DNA of 64,000 nucleotides, taken from Chloroflexota bacterium. Its GTDB lineage: Bacteria; Chloroflexota; Dehalococcoidia; FW602-bin16. The position numbers and the translations under genes are program-made. The stretch covers positions 40,443 through 104,442 of the forward strand of contig SCTZ01000200.1 of assembly GCA_004297765.1 (NCBI GenBank). The letters run 5' to 3'. Positions 49,947 through 61,248 of this stretch are shown piece after piece. The notes under the pieces are model-generated. The model saw nothing but the letters and a program-made list of their open reading frames with translations, ran no database searches and had not been told where the DNA came from. Numbering within the stretch: position 1 is the first letter of the stretch; each line of letters opens with the position of its first letter.

Positions 49947-52314
49947 GAACAGGTATCTCCTTATCTAGGGGGACATGGACGGTCACAGTTGTGCCGTGTC
50001 CGGCATGTGACTGAACGTCGAAATGTCCACCCAGCAGGCTTACGCGCTCCTGCATGCTCAGGAGACCGAGACCGCGTCCCTTCGTCCGGATTCCCAGTAC
50101 CTCGGCCACCTCGAAGCCTATGCCATCATCCGCCACCTGCAGCGTGATCATAGTCAGTCCCAACTCCAGCCTCAGCGTCACATGGCACGCCCGAGCATGC
50201 TTGGCCGCATTGATGATCGCTTCCTGGGCGACTCGAAAGAGGACGGATTCTATCTGACTGGGAAGACGCCGCCGCGGTCCGGAGACCTGCAACTGGATGT
50301 CCATACCGAGCAGCTCGCTCTGCATCTTGGCGTGACGTCGCAGGGCAGGCACGAGGCCGAGATCGTCCAACACCGTGGGACGGAGATCGGAGATGAGGCG
50401 CCGAGTCTCGGCCAGCGTTCGCTCGGCCAACTCTTTCGCCTGAGCGAGCATTTCTCGCGACCGTTGAGCATCCGGTGGTAGCGCTGTTTCCACCGTGGCC
50501 AGGCTGATGGCGAGAGCAGTCAACGATTGCCCGGTTTCGTCATGGAGCTCGCGTGCCAAGCGCTTGCGCTCCTCCTCCTGGGCCGTAATGACCTTCTCCA
50601 GCAGTTCGCTGCGCACCGCCTCCTTGCGCTGCACTTCGTCATAGAGCCGTGCGTTCTCGACAGCTACGGCCACCTGATCGGCGATGGCCTGAACCAGCTT
50701 GATATCGGATTCAGCAAAGGGGCGATCCGAGTGACTACTTTCCAACATGAGGCTCCCCACAATTCCGGTCTTGGTGCTAAGAGGAGCGCACAACACAGTC
50801 AGAGCGCGATCGAGTTGTCCACGCGCTTGATGCAGGAGGACGATATTCTCAGGTGATGTGTTCTCCAGGAGTGTGGCGATCTCCTCGGGTCGCCGGCACA
50901 GAACGGCCGTGCCTGTCTGGAAGACCCGACCAGGAATGGACTCGCCAGGTCGCAATCGGAGATTGGCCAGAGTAGCCAGATCATAGCCGCAAGCGGAGCG
51001 CACCAGCAGCCGATCCAGCTCGTGGTCGTACAGAAAGAGCGCGCCAGAGTCAGCCGGCTCCAGAATGTCCACCAGCCGGACCACAATGGTCTCCAGCAGG
51101 TTATCGAGATCTAGCGTGGAGCTCGCCTTGGCCGCCTCGAAGAGCGTCGACAACTCGCGCGTGCGCTGCTGCACCCTCTCCTCCAGCCCCCTATTCCAGC
51201 GTTCGATCTCCTGGTACGAGGTCTTCAACCGGGAGCGCATCACGTCGAACGAGGCGGAGAGCTTGCCAATCTCATCGTTGCCATGGAAAGCGATCTCGAA
51301 GTCGAGATCACCCTGAGCGATTCGTTGGGAAGCCACGGTGAGAACCTGGACGGGCCGCAAGACACGGCGCGTCGTCAGCCAAGCGCCCAGCAAAGCAAGC
51401 AGAGTCAGCGGCAGAGCCAGGAATATCATATGATTGCGTGCTTCATTTGTCGGTTGCAGTGCTTCATCTTCCAACTGCCGCAACGCCACGGCCCATGGCG
51501 CCATGGTAAGAGGCGTGAAGGCGAGTACGTCGCGCTCTCGCGCGCTCGGACTTGCCACATCTCCGTGGCAGCGGTGGCACGACGTTACCAGCGATTGCCG
51601 GCCTTCGATCAATGTCTTGAACCCATCCAGGCGATCATCCTTGAGATACAATCTATCCGGCTGGGTGCTCGCCAGGACGGTCCCGTTCTCATCCACGATC
51701 TCGCCGTATCCGGTCCGCCCCAGCCGGAGGGGGCGCAGCAGGACGTCAAGATCCTGCTGGGACGGCTCCATTGCTCCGCCGACGAACCCGACGGCACGCC
51801 CGCCCTGTCTCTTGATAGGTGCCGCTATAAGCACTAGACGGCGGTTGTTCTGGGGAGACATCACTAGCGAGGACACCGTGGTACTGCCAGACTCCATGGC
51901 GCGCGGGATGGAAGGATAGCCGCTCATCAACGAGCCCCGCGGAATAGAGTCCTCTGTACTGCTCCAGATGACACGCATATCCGAACCCAGCAGAAAGAGG
52001 CCGTAGGATAGACTCTGTCCGGGACCGAACTGGCCGGCGAGAAACGTCTCGATTGGATGGAGATCGTCTCCCTTGAGCGTCTCTCCGGCGGAGGCGGATA
52101 GATCCTCGAGATGTCGAACAACGCCCCTGATCTGTTGATCCGCCTGCCGAGCAACCAGCTCCGTGACAAGAAGCCGCTCCCTTAAGCTACGCTGGGTACT
52201 CTCGTTGAGAGATTCTAGCCCCAGGTAGCCAAAGACCGCAAAGACCGAGGCCAGACCGAGAACAACCAGCAACTGGATCTTTGCTTGCAGGCTAACGCTG
52301 GACAAGAGATGCAC
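49915..52314 (-). CDS. sensor histidine kinase (extracytoplasmic sensor with CxxCH, HAMP, GAF, HisKA_3)
   Basis: SLVTSCHRCHGD heme-c-like motif; HAMP-like RRVLRPVQVLTVASQRIAQGDLDFE; ERKRLARELHDETGQSLTAL; overlaps the regulator gene. Confidence 0.93.
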   Translation of the reverse strand: MHLLSSVSLQAKIQLLVVLGLASVFAVFGYLGLESLNESTQRSLRERLLVTELVARQADQQIRGVVRHLEDLSASAGETLKGDDLHPIETFLAGQFGPGQSLSYGLFLLGSDMRVIWSSTEDSIPRGSLMSGYPSIPRAMESGSTTVSSLVMSPQNNRRLVLIAAPIKRQGGRAVGFVGGAMEPSQQDLDVLLRPLRLGRTGYGEIVDENGTVLASTQPDRLYLKDDRLDGFKTLIEGRQSLVTSCHRCHGDVASPSARERDVLAFTPLTMAPWAVALRQLEDEALQPTNEARNHMIFLALPLTLLALLGAWLTTRRVLRPVQVLTVASQRIAQGDLDFEIAFHGNDEIGKLSASFDVMRSRLKTSYQEIERWNRGLEERVQQRTRELSTLFEAAKASSTLDLDNLLETIVVRLVDILEPADSGALFLYDHELDRLLVRSACGYDLATLANLRLRPGESIPGRVFQTGTAVLCRRPEEIATLLENTSPENIVLLHQARGQLDRALTVLCAPLSTKTGIVGSLMLESSHSDRPFAESDIKLVQAIADQVAVAVENARLYDEVQRKEAVRSELLEKVITAQEEERKRLARELHDETGQSLTALAISLATVETALPPDAQRSREMLAQAKELAERTLAETRRLISDLRPTVLDDLGLVPALRRHAKMQSELLGMDIQLQVSGPRRRLPSQIESVLFRVAQEAIINAAKHARACHVTLRLELGLTMITLQVADDGIGFEVAEVLGIRTKGRGLGLLSMQERVSLLGGHFDVQSHAGHGTTVTVHVPLDKEIPVHEQDTSAVSG

Positions 52315-52532
52315 GAAAACTCCACGGCCGAAGCGAAGTGCGATCTACTGCGCTACCGCTCCATCATGCGCAGTATACCACTCGGACCTGACCATGTATA
52401 GTACGATTGCTGGGCAAGCGGGATCAGAATCGCCGTCAGCAAGCCAGCGCGGGGGGGATTGCCCCCAACGGAGTCGACATAAGTTGCCCACATGAGGATC
52501 GTTGCACATGCCTTGGAGCGGGGGCGAAAAGA

Positions 52533-52560
52533 AAAAGACCGGGTCCAAGACCGGCCTTTT
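52533..52560 (-). terminator. intrinsic terminator downstream of 52654..52971
   Basis: minus strand AAAAGGCCGG-TCTTGGAC-CCGGTCTTTT stem (one G.T) followed by TTTTTCTTTT-like tract. Confidence 0.7.
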
Positions 52561-52653
52561 CATTCCGCCGAAGTTATCCATGCCCCCAATGGGGCACCAG
52601 CGCTGCATGAAGATGTTGCGTTCTCAGAGGAGTTAAAAGCGAACGATCGCCGG

Positions 52654-52971
52654 CTAGCGCAGGACGAAGTACAGTACAGCGATGATGGCAAACATCGCGA
52701 CCGCGGTTATCGCGATCTGCCGCAAATCTCTCGCAACATAGCCGTAGTCGGTCGACAATGTCTCAATCGCCTGCTGTCCCCTTCGCACATAGCGTGGCAT
52801 CGCACTGGGCGTCCTAACTACCGTGGCGACCGGCGCGACGTCGGCGACGCTGCCCTCTGCGGACGTGGAGATCGGGAACACGGGCGGCCGCGGCGCGGCT
52901 TTTCGCTTGCCCTTCCTGGACTTGCTCATCTCGCCATACTTGGATGCAATAGACTCAGACCGCCTACCCAT
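52654..52971 (-). CDS. small C-terminal-TM protein of unknown function
   Basis: 105 aa; charged N-terminus, C-terminal hydrophobic QIAITAVAMFAIIAVLYFVLR; followed by a terminator. Confidence 0.5.
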   Translation of the reverse strand: MGRRSESIASKYGEMSKSRKGKRKAAPRPPVFPISTSAEGSVADVAPVATVVRTPSAMPRYVRRGQQAIETLSTDYGYVARDLRQIAITAVAMFAIIAVLYFVLR

Positions 52972-53039
52972 GCTAAACTCCTGACAGTTCTGTCGTCACG
53001 TCCGCAATTATACTCGAAGGCTCCACAGGTCGCAAAGGC

Positions 53040-54716
<1,677 letters not shown>

Positions 54717-54971
54717 CTTGATACCTCCTGGTCTGAGTATAGCACTAGCTGAAACGATCATGTCGGGCCTTCGAAAAATCCGCGACAATGGGGTTTGTGG
54801 CTTGCCCTCCGGCGTCCAAGCATCTGGTCGGTTACGCAGTACGAGGCTATGATATACTTTGTTCGATTTCGATCTTGTGATGTCTCGCCCGAGCGCCCCG
54901 TCGAGTGTGAATCGGCTTCAGGCTGCACCAAGATAGGTGAGGTCTGGTCATGATTGTGAGAGACGGTGCTG

Positions 54972-55006
54972 CCTGGGAGCGCCCGCCTCAGGCGGGCGCT
55001 CCCAGG
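54972..55006. repeat. perfect palindromic repeat
   Basis: cctgggagcgcccgcct-c-aggcgggcgctcccagg; shares cctgggagcgc ends with 11276..11338. Confidence 0.95.
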
Positions 55007-55060
55007 ATCGGCCGTCGCGGGATATGAACAACTCGACCTCGTGCGACGACAGGAGCCATC

Positions 55061-55735
55061 ATGTCTGGCCCACGGGTACTGGTCATAGACGACGACGAGA
55101 AGATTACCACCTCACTACGACGAGCGTTGGCGTACGCGGGTTATAGTACGGAAATCGCACATGATGGGGTGGAAGGGCTGTCCGCGGCCCGCGACAGTTG
55201 GCCCGATCTTGTCATCCTGGACATCCTGCTGCCCGGCATGAATGGTCTGGAGGTATGCCGTCGTCTGCGCGAGGGCGGTGACGTTCCGATCATCATGTTG
55301 ACAGCCAAGGATGATATCTCTGACCGTGTGGCCGGTCTGGATATGGGCGCGGACGATTATCTGGTCAAGCCCTTTGCGGTCGACGAGCTTCTAGCGCGCG
55401 TTCGGGCCCTCCTACGTCGCCGCGAGCCGAAGGACCAACAGGTACTACGCTTTGCCGACCTGACCTTGGATGCGGCCAGCCGTGAGGTCATGCGTGGCGA
55501 GCGCTCCATCGAGCTTAGCGCCAAGGAGTATGACCTGCTGCTCCTATTCATGCGACATCCGCGCCAAGTGCTGACCCGCGACCTTATCTTCGAGCGCGTG
55601 TGGGGCTACGACTTCGGGGGCGAATCGAACGTGCTGGACGTCTATATCGGATATCTACGCAACAAGCTGGAAGCAGGCAGCGAGAAGCGTTTGATACATA
55701 CGATACGGGGCGCCGGGTACGTGTTGCGGGAGTAG
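55061..55735 (+). CDS. OmpR/PhoB-type response regulator
   Basis: [18 protein letters not shown]...[16 protein letters not shown]...[12 protein letters not shown] winged helix. Confidence 0.95.
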   Translation: MSGPRVLVIDDDEKITTSLRRALAYAGYSTEIAHDGVEGLSAARDSWPDLVILDILLPGMNGLEVCRRLREGGDVPIIMLTAKDDISDRVAGLDMGADDYLVKPFAVDELLARVRALLRRREPKDQQVLRFADLTLDAASREVMRGERSIELSAKEYDLLLLFMRHPRQVLTRDLIFERVWGYDFGGESNVLDVYIGYLRNKLEAGSEKRLIHTIRGAGYVLRE

Positions 55736-55740
55736 AGCAG

Positions 55741-57129
55741 TTGTCCATTCGGCTTCGGCTGACACTTTGGTACATGGGCGTCATGGCTGTCACTCTGCTG
55801 AGCGCGAGCTTCCTGCTGTACGTGTTCCTTCAGCATAACCTCGAGCAGGACATGGACCAATCTCTCGCCGCCAAGGCTAGCGATGTGGCGGCCAACATAT
55901 CTCCCAGCGACCTTCCCTTCATCTTCGAGCTACGCAATTTCAACGCCTTTGCCTCGGCCGACACGTACCTCCAGGCGATCGATACGCAGGGTAGCGTCTA
56001 CCGCACGCGGAACCTGGGCGATACCACGTTGCCACTAAGCAAAGAGACATCGGCAGCCGCCCAGCGGCTACAGCCCAGCCACGAGACGGTATTCTTGGAG
56101 GGGCAAAAGCTACGTCTTTATACGACGCCGCTGCTCTTCAGGGGAACCGCCATTGGCTATCTGCAGGTCGCGCGCCTCATGACAGCGGAGGATGCACTGG
56201 TGCGCCTCCAGCAGCTTCTGCTGGTCGGCAGTGCGGTCGGCGTAGTGCTCGCTGGATTTGTCGGCTGGCTGCTGGCGCGGGCCTCTCTTCGTCCCATCGA
56301 CGCCATCCGCCAGGCGGCACACGCGATCGGACAATCTCGAGGATTGGAGGGGCGGGTCCCTTATCGCGGACCCACCGACGAGGTCGGCCGTCTTGCCGCG
56401 ACATTCAACGAGATGCTGGAGCATCTGGAGGAAGCGTTCGTGGCGCAGCGACGCTTCGTCGCTGACGCATCGCATGAGCTTCGTACGCCCTTGACGAGCA
56501 TGCGCATTAACGTGGACATTCTGCGTAAACAGGCCGATGGCAGGTCAACCGATGAGGCGGAAACCTTGGACGACATCGCCAGCGAGCTGGAAAGGCTGTC
56601 TCGGTTGGTAAGCGGTCTGTTGGACTTGGCCAGAGCCGACGCCGGTCAACATCTGGAACGTCGCTCGGCCGACCTCCGGAGCATCGTCGGAGAAGCTTGT
56701 GATCAGGCGCTCGTACTGGCTCGTGGTGTGACTTTGCGCGTGGTGGAGAGCGGTCCGATGGAGATCCTGGGTAGCCCTGATCATCTGAAGCAGTTGCTAC
56801 TCATCCTTCTGGATAACGCCCTCAAATATACCCCACAAGGGGGGACGATTACTGTGGGCCTCACAGCGGCGGATGGCTGGGTGCAACTCCGCGTCGCGGA
56901 TACCGGTATTGGCATCGCGCCCGAAGACCTGCCGCATGTCTTCGAAAGGTTCTACCGAGCGAACTCGGCCCGTCGCAAGCCGGGGACCGGTCTCGGTCTC
57001 GCCATTGCACAGTGGATCGCCACGGAACACGGTGGTCGGATCACGGTCGAAAGCATCCCGGGAGGCGGAAGCATCTTCACGGTCTGGCTGCCAACCACGG
57101 GACGGGTCAGCACGGTGGTCCATGCCTAA
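55741..57129 (+). CDS. HAMP-domain sensor histidine kinase (TTG start inferred within ORF 55600..57129)
   Basis: RRFVADASHELRTPLTSMRINVDILRKQ...DNALKYTPQGG...GTGLGLAIAQWIATEHGG; immediately follows the regulator stop. Confidence 0.92.
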   Translation: MSIRLRLTLWYMGVMAVTLLSASFLLYVFLQHNLEQDMDQSLAAKASDVAANISPSDLPFIFELRNFNAFASADTYLQAIDTQGSVYRTRNLGDTTLPLSKETSAAAQRLQPSHETVFLEGQKLRLYTTPLLFRGTAIGYLQVARLMTAEDALVRLQQLLLVGSAVGVVLAGFVGWLLARASLRPIDAIRQAAHAIGQSRGLEGRVPYRGPTDEVGRLAATFNEMLEHLEEAFVAQRRFVADASHELRTPLTSMRINVDILRKQADGRSTDEAETLDDIASELERLSRLVSGLLDLARADAGQHLERRSADLRSIVGEACDQALVLARGVTLRVVESGPMEILGSPDHLKQLLLILLDNALKYTPQGGTITVGLTAADGWVQLRVADTGIGIAPEDLPHVFERFYRANSARRKPGTGLGLAIAQWIATEHGGRITVESIPGGGSIFTVWLPTTGRVSTVVHA

Positions 57130-57194
57130 GTTGCCTTCGCGACCAGCTCTGCCCGTCATCTCCTTTGCCCAGTGGTCAATCTGCGAGATGGTTT

Positions 57195-57232
57195 CTTAGG
57201 CTACTCTTAGCTTTCTCTAAGCTTCGTCTTAG
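57195..57232 (+). promoter_or_regulatory. four CTTAG-type direct repeats at 11-bp spacing
   Basis: CTTAG 57195, CTTAG 57206, CTAAG 57217, CTTAG 57228. Confidence 0.75.
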
Positions 57233-57361
57233 ACTGACCTATTACAGTCGATAGGCTGATGCGAGTGGTGAAGCCTTCCTTTAGCTCGCCGTAGACCAGC
57301 AAACGGTGCGCCAGTGGCCGATGAATCGAACACGGCCAGATCCAACATTGGAGGTGAGGTT

Positions 57362-58564
57362 GTGTCCAGGAGACTCAAGAGCGGGCGTCTTAGTCTAGCA
57401 GCTATCCTTGCTGTGTCGTTCCTCTGGCTACTCTTTCCCATCGGGGCGTTCGCTGACGAATCGTCCGGCATCATCATGTCCACTCCGTTTCCATCCGTTG
57501 TCGCGGACAAGGGGAAGCAACTGACCTTCCCGATCGAGATAGTAAACAAGGGCCAGGTCTGGCAGCAACTGGATCTTCAGATAGCAGACGGAGGGGCCAG
57601 TTGGGGGGCTGCGCTGATCGACCGCGGATTGCAGGTGCGTAAGGTCATCCTGGCCCCCGGCAAATCGCAGTCAGTCGACTTCCAGGCAAAGCCGCCGACC
57701 GAGGCCCAAGCTCAGAGCTACGAGTTCCGTGTCCAAGCCGTGGGACAGAGCGGCGGTGTCCTGTCACAACTGCAACTGGACGTCACACTCCAGGACAAGG
57801 TCACCAAAGGGCTGGAAATGACTTCGCAATACCCCAGCCTGTCCGGACAAGTGGGAAACGCCTTCAGCTACAACGTAAATGTGACCAACAACGCGGATCA
57901 GGATCGGGACGTCAACCTCTCGGCCACCGCTCCGCAGGGCTGGCAAGTCAACTTCAAGCCGGCTTATGACACCAAGTTAGTCTCCACGATCCGCGTGAAA
58001 ACGGCCAGCACGCAGGGTGTGGACATAGAGGTCACGCCGCCGCAGAGGACCGAGCCCGGCGAATACAACGTTACCATCCAGGCAACATCCGGCACAGACC
58101 GCACCCAGGTAGCCTTGAAGGCGGTCGTAAACGGCACCAGCAAGCTCGCCGTCTCTACGCCTTCAGGAGACCTTAGCGCAAAAGCAACGGTTGATTCGGT
58201 CTCCAAGGTGGCCATCACTGTAAGGAACACAGGCACCGCGCCTCTGCAACGCGTCAGCTTCTCGTCGTCCAAACCTGACCAATGGGAGGTCACTTTCGAT
58301 CCGGCGACCATCGACGAGCTGCCCGCGGGTCAGGCCAAGGAGGTTGGCGTCCTTCTCAAACCATCCTCTAAGGCCCTCGCAGGTGACTACATGGTGACGG
58401 TCACCGCCTCCGCCCAGCAGGGCTCGAATCAATCCGCCTCTGATAGCAAGGATCTACGAGTGATGGTCGATACTCCAACTGTCTGGGGTTGGGTGGCTGT
58501 CGCAATCATTGTCGTGGTGCTTGGTGGGCTAGCTGGGCTTATCGGGCGACTGAGCCGGCGTTGA
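57362..58564 (+). CDS. NEW3/COG1470-like repeat protein with signal peptide and C-terminal TM
   Basis: repeated beta-domain pattern (VTNNADQDRDVNLSATAPQGWQVNFKP; VRNTGTAPLQRVSFSSSKPDQWEVTFDPATI); GTG start likely. Confidence 0.8.
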   Translation: MSRRLKSGRLSLAAILAVSFLWLLFPIGAFADESSGIIMSTPFPSVVADKGKQLTFPIEIVNKGQVWQQLDLQIADGGASWGAALIDRGLQVRKVILAPGKSQSVDFQAKPPTEAQAQSYEFRVQAVGQSGGVLSQLQLDVTLQDKVTKGLEMTSQYPSLSGQVGNAFSYNVNVTNNADQDRDVNLSATAPQGWQVNFKPAYDTKLVSTIRVKTASTQGVDIEVTPPQRTEPGEYNVTIQATSGTDRTQVALKAVVNGTSKLAVSTPSGDLSAKATVDSVSKVAITVRNTGTAPLQRVSFSSSKPDQWEVTFDPATIDELPAGQAKEVGVLLKPSSKALAGDYMVTVTASAQQGSNQSASDSKDLRVMVDTPTVWGWVAVAIIVVVLGGLAGLIGRLSRR

Positions 58565-58631
58565 AACTGACGCTCAACATGTGCCGGTATTCCTGTGATG
58601 TAAACGCGCTCACGGTGGAGGTTCGTGCAGA

Positions 58632-59630
58632 ATGTCTACAGTGAACACCGAGGCGAGTATCCTGCCATCTGGCGCCGTGGACGTCCGACCCACCGCGGGG
58701 TCGGTGTCCGTGGTCGAGACGAACGGACTCACCAAGCGATACAGCGATCACACGGCGGTCGACGGTCTCAACTTTCGCCTGGAGAGCGGACAGATCTTCG
58801 GTCTGCTCGGACCGAACGGCGCCGGCAAGACCACCACGATCCTGATGATCATGGGGCTGACGGAGCCGACAGATGGAACGGTTCGCGTGCTGGGGTACGA
58901 TCCGGCCAGGGAGCCGTTGAAAGTGAAGCGGCTGGTAGGATATTTACCAGAGCATGTGGCCATGTACGATCAACTGTCCGCGCGGGAGAACCTGCTCTAC
59001 ACGGCTGACCTAAACGGTCTGCAACGCAAAGAAGCCAGAACCCGGATCGATTGGGCTCTCGATCGCATGGGGCTGACCGCCGTGGCGGAAAAGAGAGCCG
59101 GACAGTTCTCACATGGCATGCGGCAACGGCTCGGCATCGCCGACGTACTGGTCAAGAATCCCAAGCTAGTCGTTCTCGACGAGCCGACACTCGGACTGGA
59201 CCCGGAAGCGGTCAATCATCTCCTGGACCTGATCCTGGAGTTGTGTCGCGAGGAAGGTATCACGGTGCTCCTCTGCTCACATCAGTTGCAGCAAGTGCAG
59301 CGCATCTGCAGCCGGGTGGGGATCCTGGTGAAAGGTAAGATGATTGCCGAGGGAACGATCGATCAACTGGCGGAGCAACTGGCCGGTGGTGTACGCACCC
59401 TGGAGGTCATGGCGACTCCCGGGGGGGGCGAGCTGGCGAAACTGCTGAGAGGGATCGAAGGGGTCGTCAGCGTCGACCAGGAGGAAGGCAACTGGATTGT
59501 CCGGTCGGCGGGCGACGTGCGTGGCGCCATCGCGAAAGCCGTGGTGCAGCGAGAATGGTCACTGCTGCACCTGCGGGAACGCGACTACGGTCTGGAAGAG
59601 ATCTACCTCAGGTACTTTCGAGAGGGGTGA
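58632..59630 (+). CDS. ABC transporter ATP-binding protein
   Basis: GLLGPNGAGKTTTILMIMG...FSHGMRQRLGIADVLVKNPKLVVLDEPTLGLDP. Confidence 0.97.
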   Translation: MSTVNTEASILPSGAVDVRPTAGSVSVVETNGLTKRYSDHTAVDGLNFRLESGQIFGLLGPNGAGKTTTILMIMGLTEPTDGTVRVLGYDPAREPLKVKRLVGYLPEHVAMYDQLSARENLLYTADLNGLQRKEARTRIDWALDRMGLTAVAEKRAGQFSHGMRQRLGIADVLVKNPKLVVLDEPTLGLDPEAVNHLLDLILELCREEGITVLLCSHQLQQVQRICSRVGILVKGKMIAEGTIDQLAEQLAGGVRTLEVMATPGGGELAKLLRGIEGVVSVDQEEGNWIVRSAGDVRGAIAKAVVQREWSLLHLRERDYGLEEIYLRYFREG

Positions 59631-59633
59631 GCC

Positions 59634-60581
59634 ATGCCAGGACTACTTGCCATCTACCGGAAGGAGTTGGCCGATCATTTCGGCAGCCGAAGATTCATCA
59701 TTCTCTACCTGCTGGTCTGTCTGGCCTCGCTCTCGGCCACATACACGGCCGGCGAGTCGGTTCGCAGCGCGCTGGCGGGAAACACGGTACCCGGCTTTGT
59801 GTTCCTGTACTTGTTCACGGCATCCAGCGGCACCCTGCCGCCCTTCATCACCTTCATCGGCTTCCTGGGACCGCTGGTGGGCCTGGCCCTGGCCTTTGAT
59901 TCGATCAACGGCGAGCAGAACCGCGGCACCTTGAGCCGCTTGCTCTCCCAGCCCATCTATAGAGACGCGGTCATCAACGGCAAGTTCCTGGCCGGACTCA
60001 CGACGGTGTCCGCCATGTTGGTGAGCATCGTGGTGGTCGTCTCAGCTCTGGGCATTCGGATTCTGGGAGTTCTGCCAACCTTCGACGAGTCGGTTCGCCT
60101 GCTGGCCTTTCTGATCGTCTGTATCTTGTACGTCGGCTTCTGGATGGCGCTATCGACGATGTTCTCTCTACTGCTGCGGCAGACGTCGACGTCCGCACTG
60201 GCCGGCATTGCCACTTGGATCTTCTGCACCTTCTTCGTTACGATGATCGCGAGCACGGCGGCGAATGCAATCGTCTCTGTGGATCAAGCGATGGATGCCC
60301 AGACGGTCATCCGGAATGCCGAGCTCGCGCAGATGATTTCCCGCGTATCGCCCAACACCTTGTTCGACGAGGCCAGCACGGCGATCCTCATGCCCAACAT
60401 TCCCACTCTATCGCCGATGGTCATGGTCAGCCAGACCATTGGCAGGCTTCCCAATCCCCTGCCGCTGACGCAAAGTCTGCTGCTGGTCTGGCCTCAGGTC
60501 GTGGGGCTTCTGGCTCTAACTAGTGCCTGCTTTGCCGCAGCCTACGTGAAGTTCATGACACAGGAGATTCGCTCGCTGTAG
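59634..60581 (+). CDS. ABC transporter permease (ABC-2 type)
   Basis: LLAIYRKELADHFGSRRFIILYLL...DSINGEQNRGTLSRLLSQPIYRDAVINGKFLAG. Confidence 0.93.
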   Translation: MPGLLAIYRKELADHFGSRRFIILYLLVCLASLSATYTAGESVRSALAGNTVPGFVFLYLFTASSGTLPPFITFIGFLGPLVGLALAFDSINGEQNRGTLSRLLSQPIYRDAVINGKFLAGLTTVSAMLVSIVVVVSALGIRILGVLPTFDESVRLLAFLIVCILYVGFWMALSTMFSLLLRQTSTSALAGIATWIFCTFFVTMIASTAANAIVSVDQAMDAQTVIRNAELAQMISRVSPNTLFDEASTAILMPNIPTLSPMVMVSQTIGRLPNPLPLTQSLLLVWPQVVGLLALTSACFAAAYVKFMTQEIRSL

Positions 60582-60623
60582 CGCCACCTGGACATAGCAT
60601 GCAGGCGCAGCGACAGAAGGTGC

Positions 60624-60654
60624 GGGCGCATGGGGGAGACCTCTCCATGCGCCC
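60624..60654. terminator. hairpin downstream of the ABC permease gene
   Basis: gggcgcat ... atgcgccc with inner gg(a)gag/ctctcc pairing. Confidence 0.5.
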
Positions 60655-60691
60655 TCTCATCGCCCAGACCTCCTGTCATCCCTGATGGTTT

Positions 60692-60729
60692 CTTAGCCTA
60701 CTCTTAGCTTTCTTTCATACTTTCCTTAC
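60692..60729 (+). promoter_or_regulatory. CTTAG-type direct repeats, second copy of the box
   Basis: CTTAG 60692, CTTAG 60703, degenerate 60714, CTTAC 60725; shares gatggtttcttag-ctactcttagctttct with 57187-57215. Confidence 0.7.
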
Positions 60730-60837
60730 CCTCGCCTTGTACGATGATTATAGAGAATCAGGAGAGAGGCAAGATGGCATCTTCCAGTCGCCCCTCTCGC
60801 CCGGGGCTCTCAGACTAGCGAAGGCAGGCATTTACCC

Positions 60838-61248
60838 ATGGCCCAACTTGTGCATCGGCACAGCGGCGGCACAATCCTGGTGGTGGACGACGATGCGGTG
60901 ATGTGCCGCACGCTGTGCCGGCTACTGAAGGGACATGGCTACGAGGTGCACTTTGCTTCGGACGGATCACAAGCTATCAATCGGGCTGAATCGGAGCCGC
61001 CAGACCTGGTCCTGCTGGATCTGAACCTCCCGGACATAGACGGCCTACTGGTGTGCCAGGCGCTGAGGGCTGACCCTCGTACGGCGCATATCCCGATCAT
61101 AGTGTTGACGGCCCGCGATGGAGTCGAGAACGAACGGAAGAGTCGCGCGGCCGGAGCCAGCGAGTACGTGTCGAAGCCGTTCGACGTGCACACGCTGCTC
61201 GGGCGCGTCAACTTGTACATAACCAGCCAACGTGTAGGAGGCAACTGA
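60838..61248 (+). CDS. single-domain response regulator
   Basis: TILVVDDDAVMCRTLCRLLKGHGYEV...LVLLDLNLPDIDGL...AGASEYVSKPFD. Confidence 0.92.
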   Translation: MAQLVHRHSGGTILVVDDDAVMCRTLCRLLKGHGYEVHFASDGSQAINRAESEPPDLVLLDLNLPDIDGLLVCQALRADPRTAHIPIIVLTARDGVENERKSRAAGASEYVSKPFDVHTLLGRVNLYITSQRVGGN

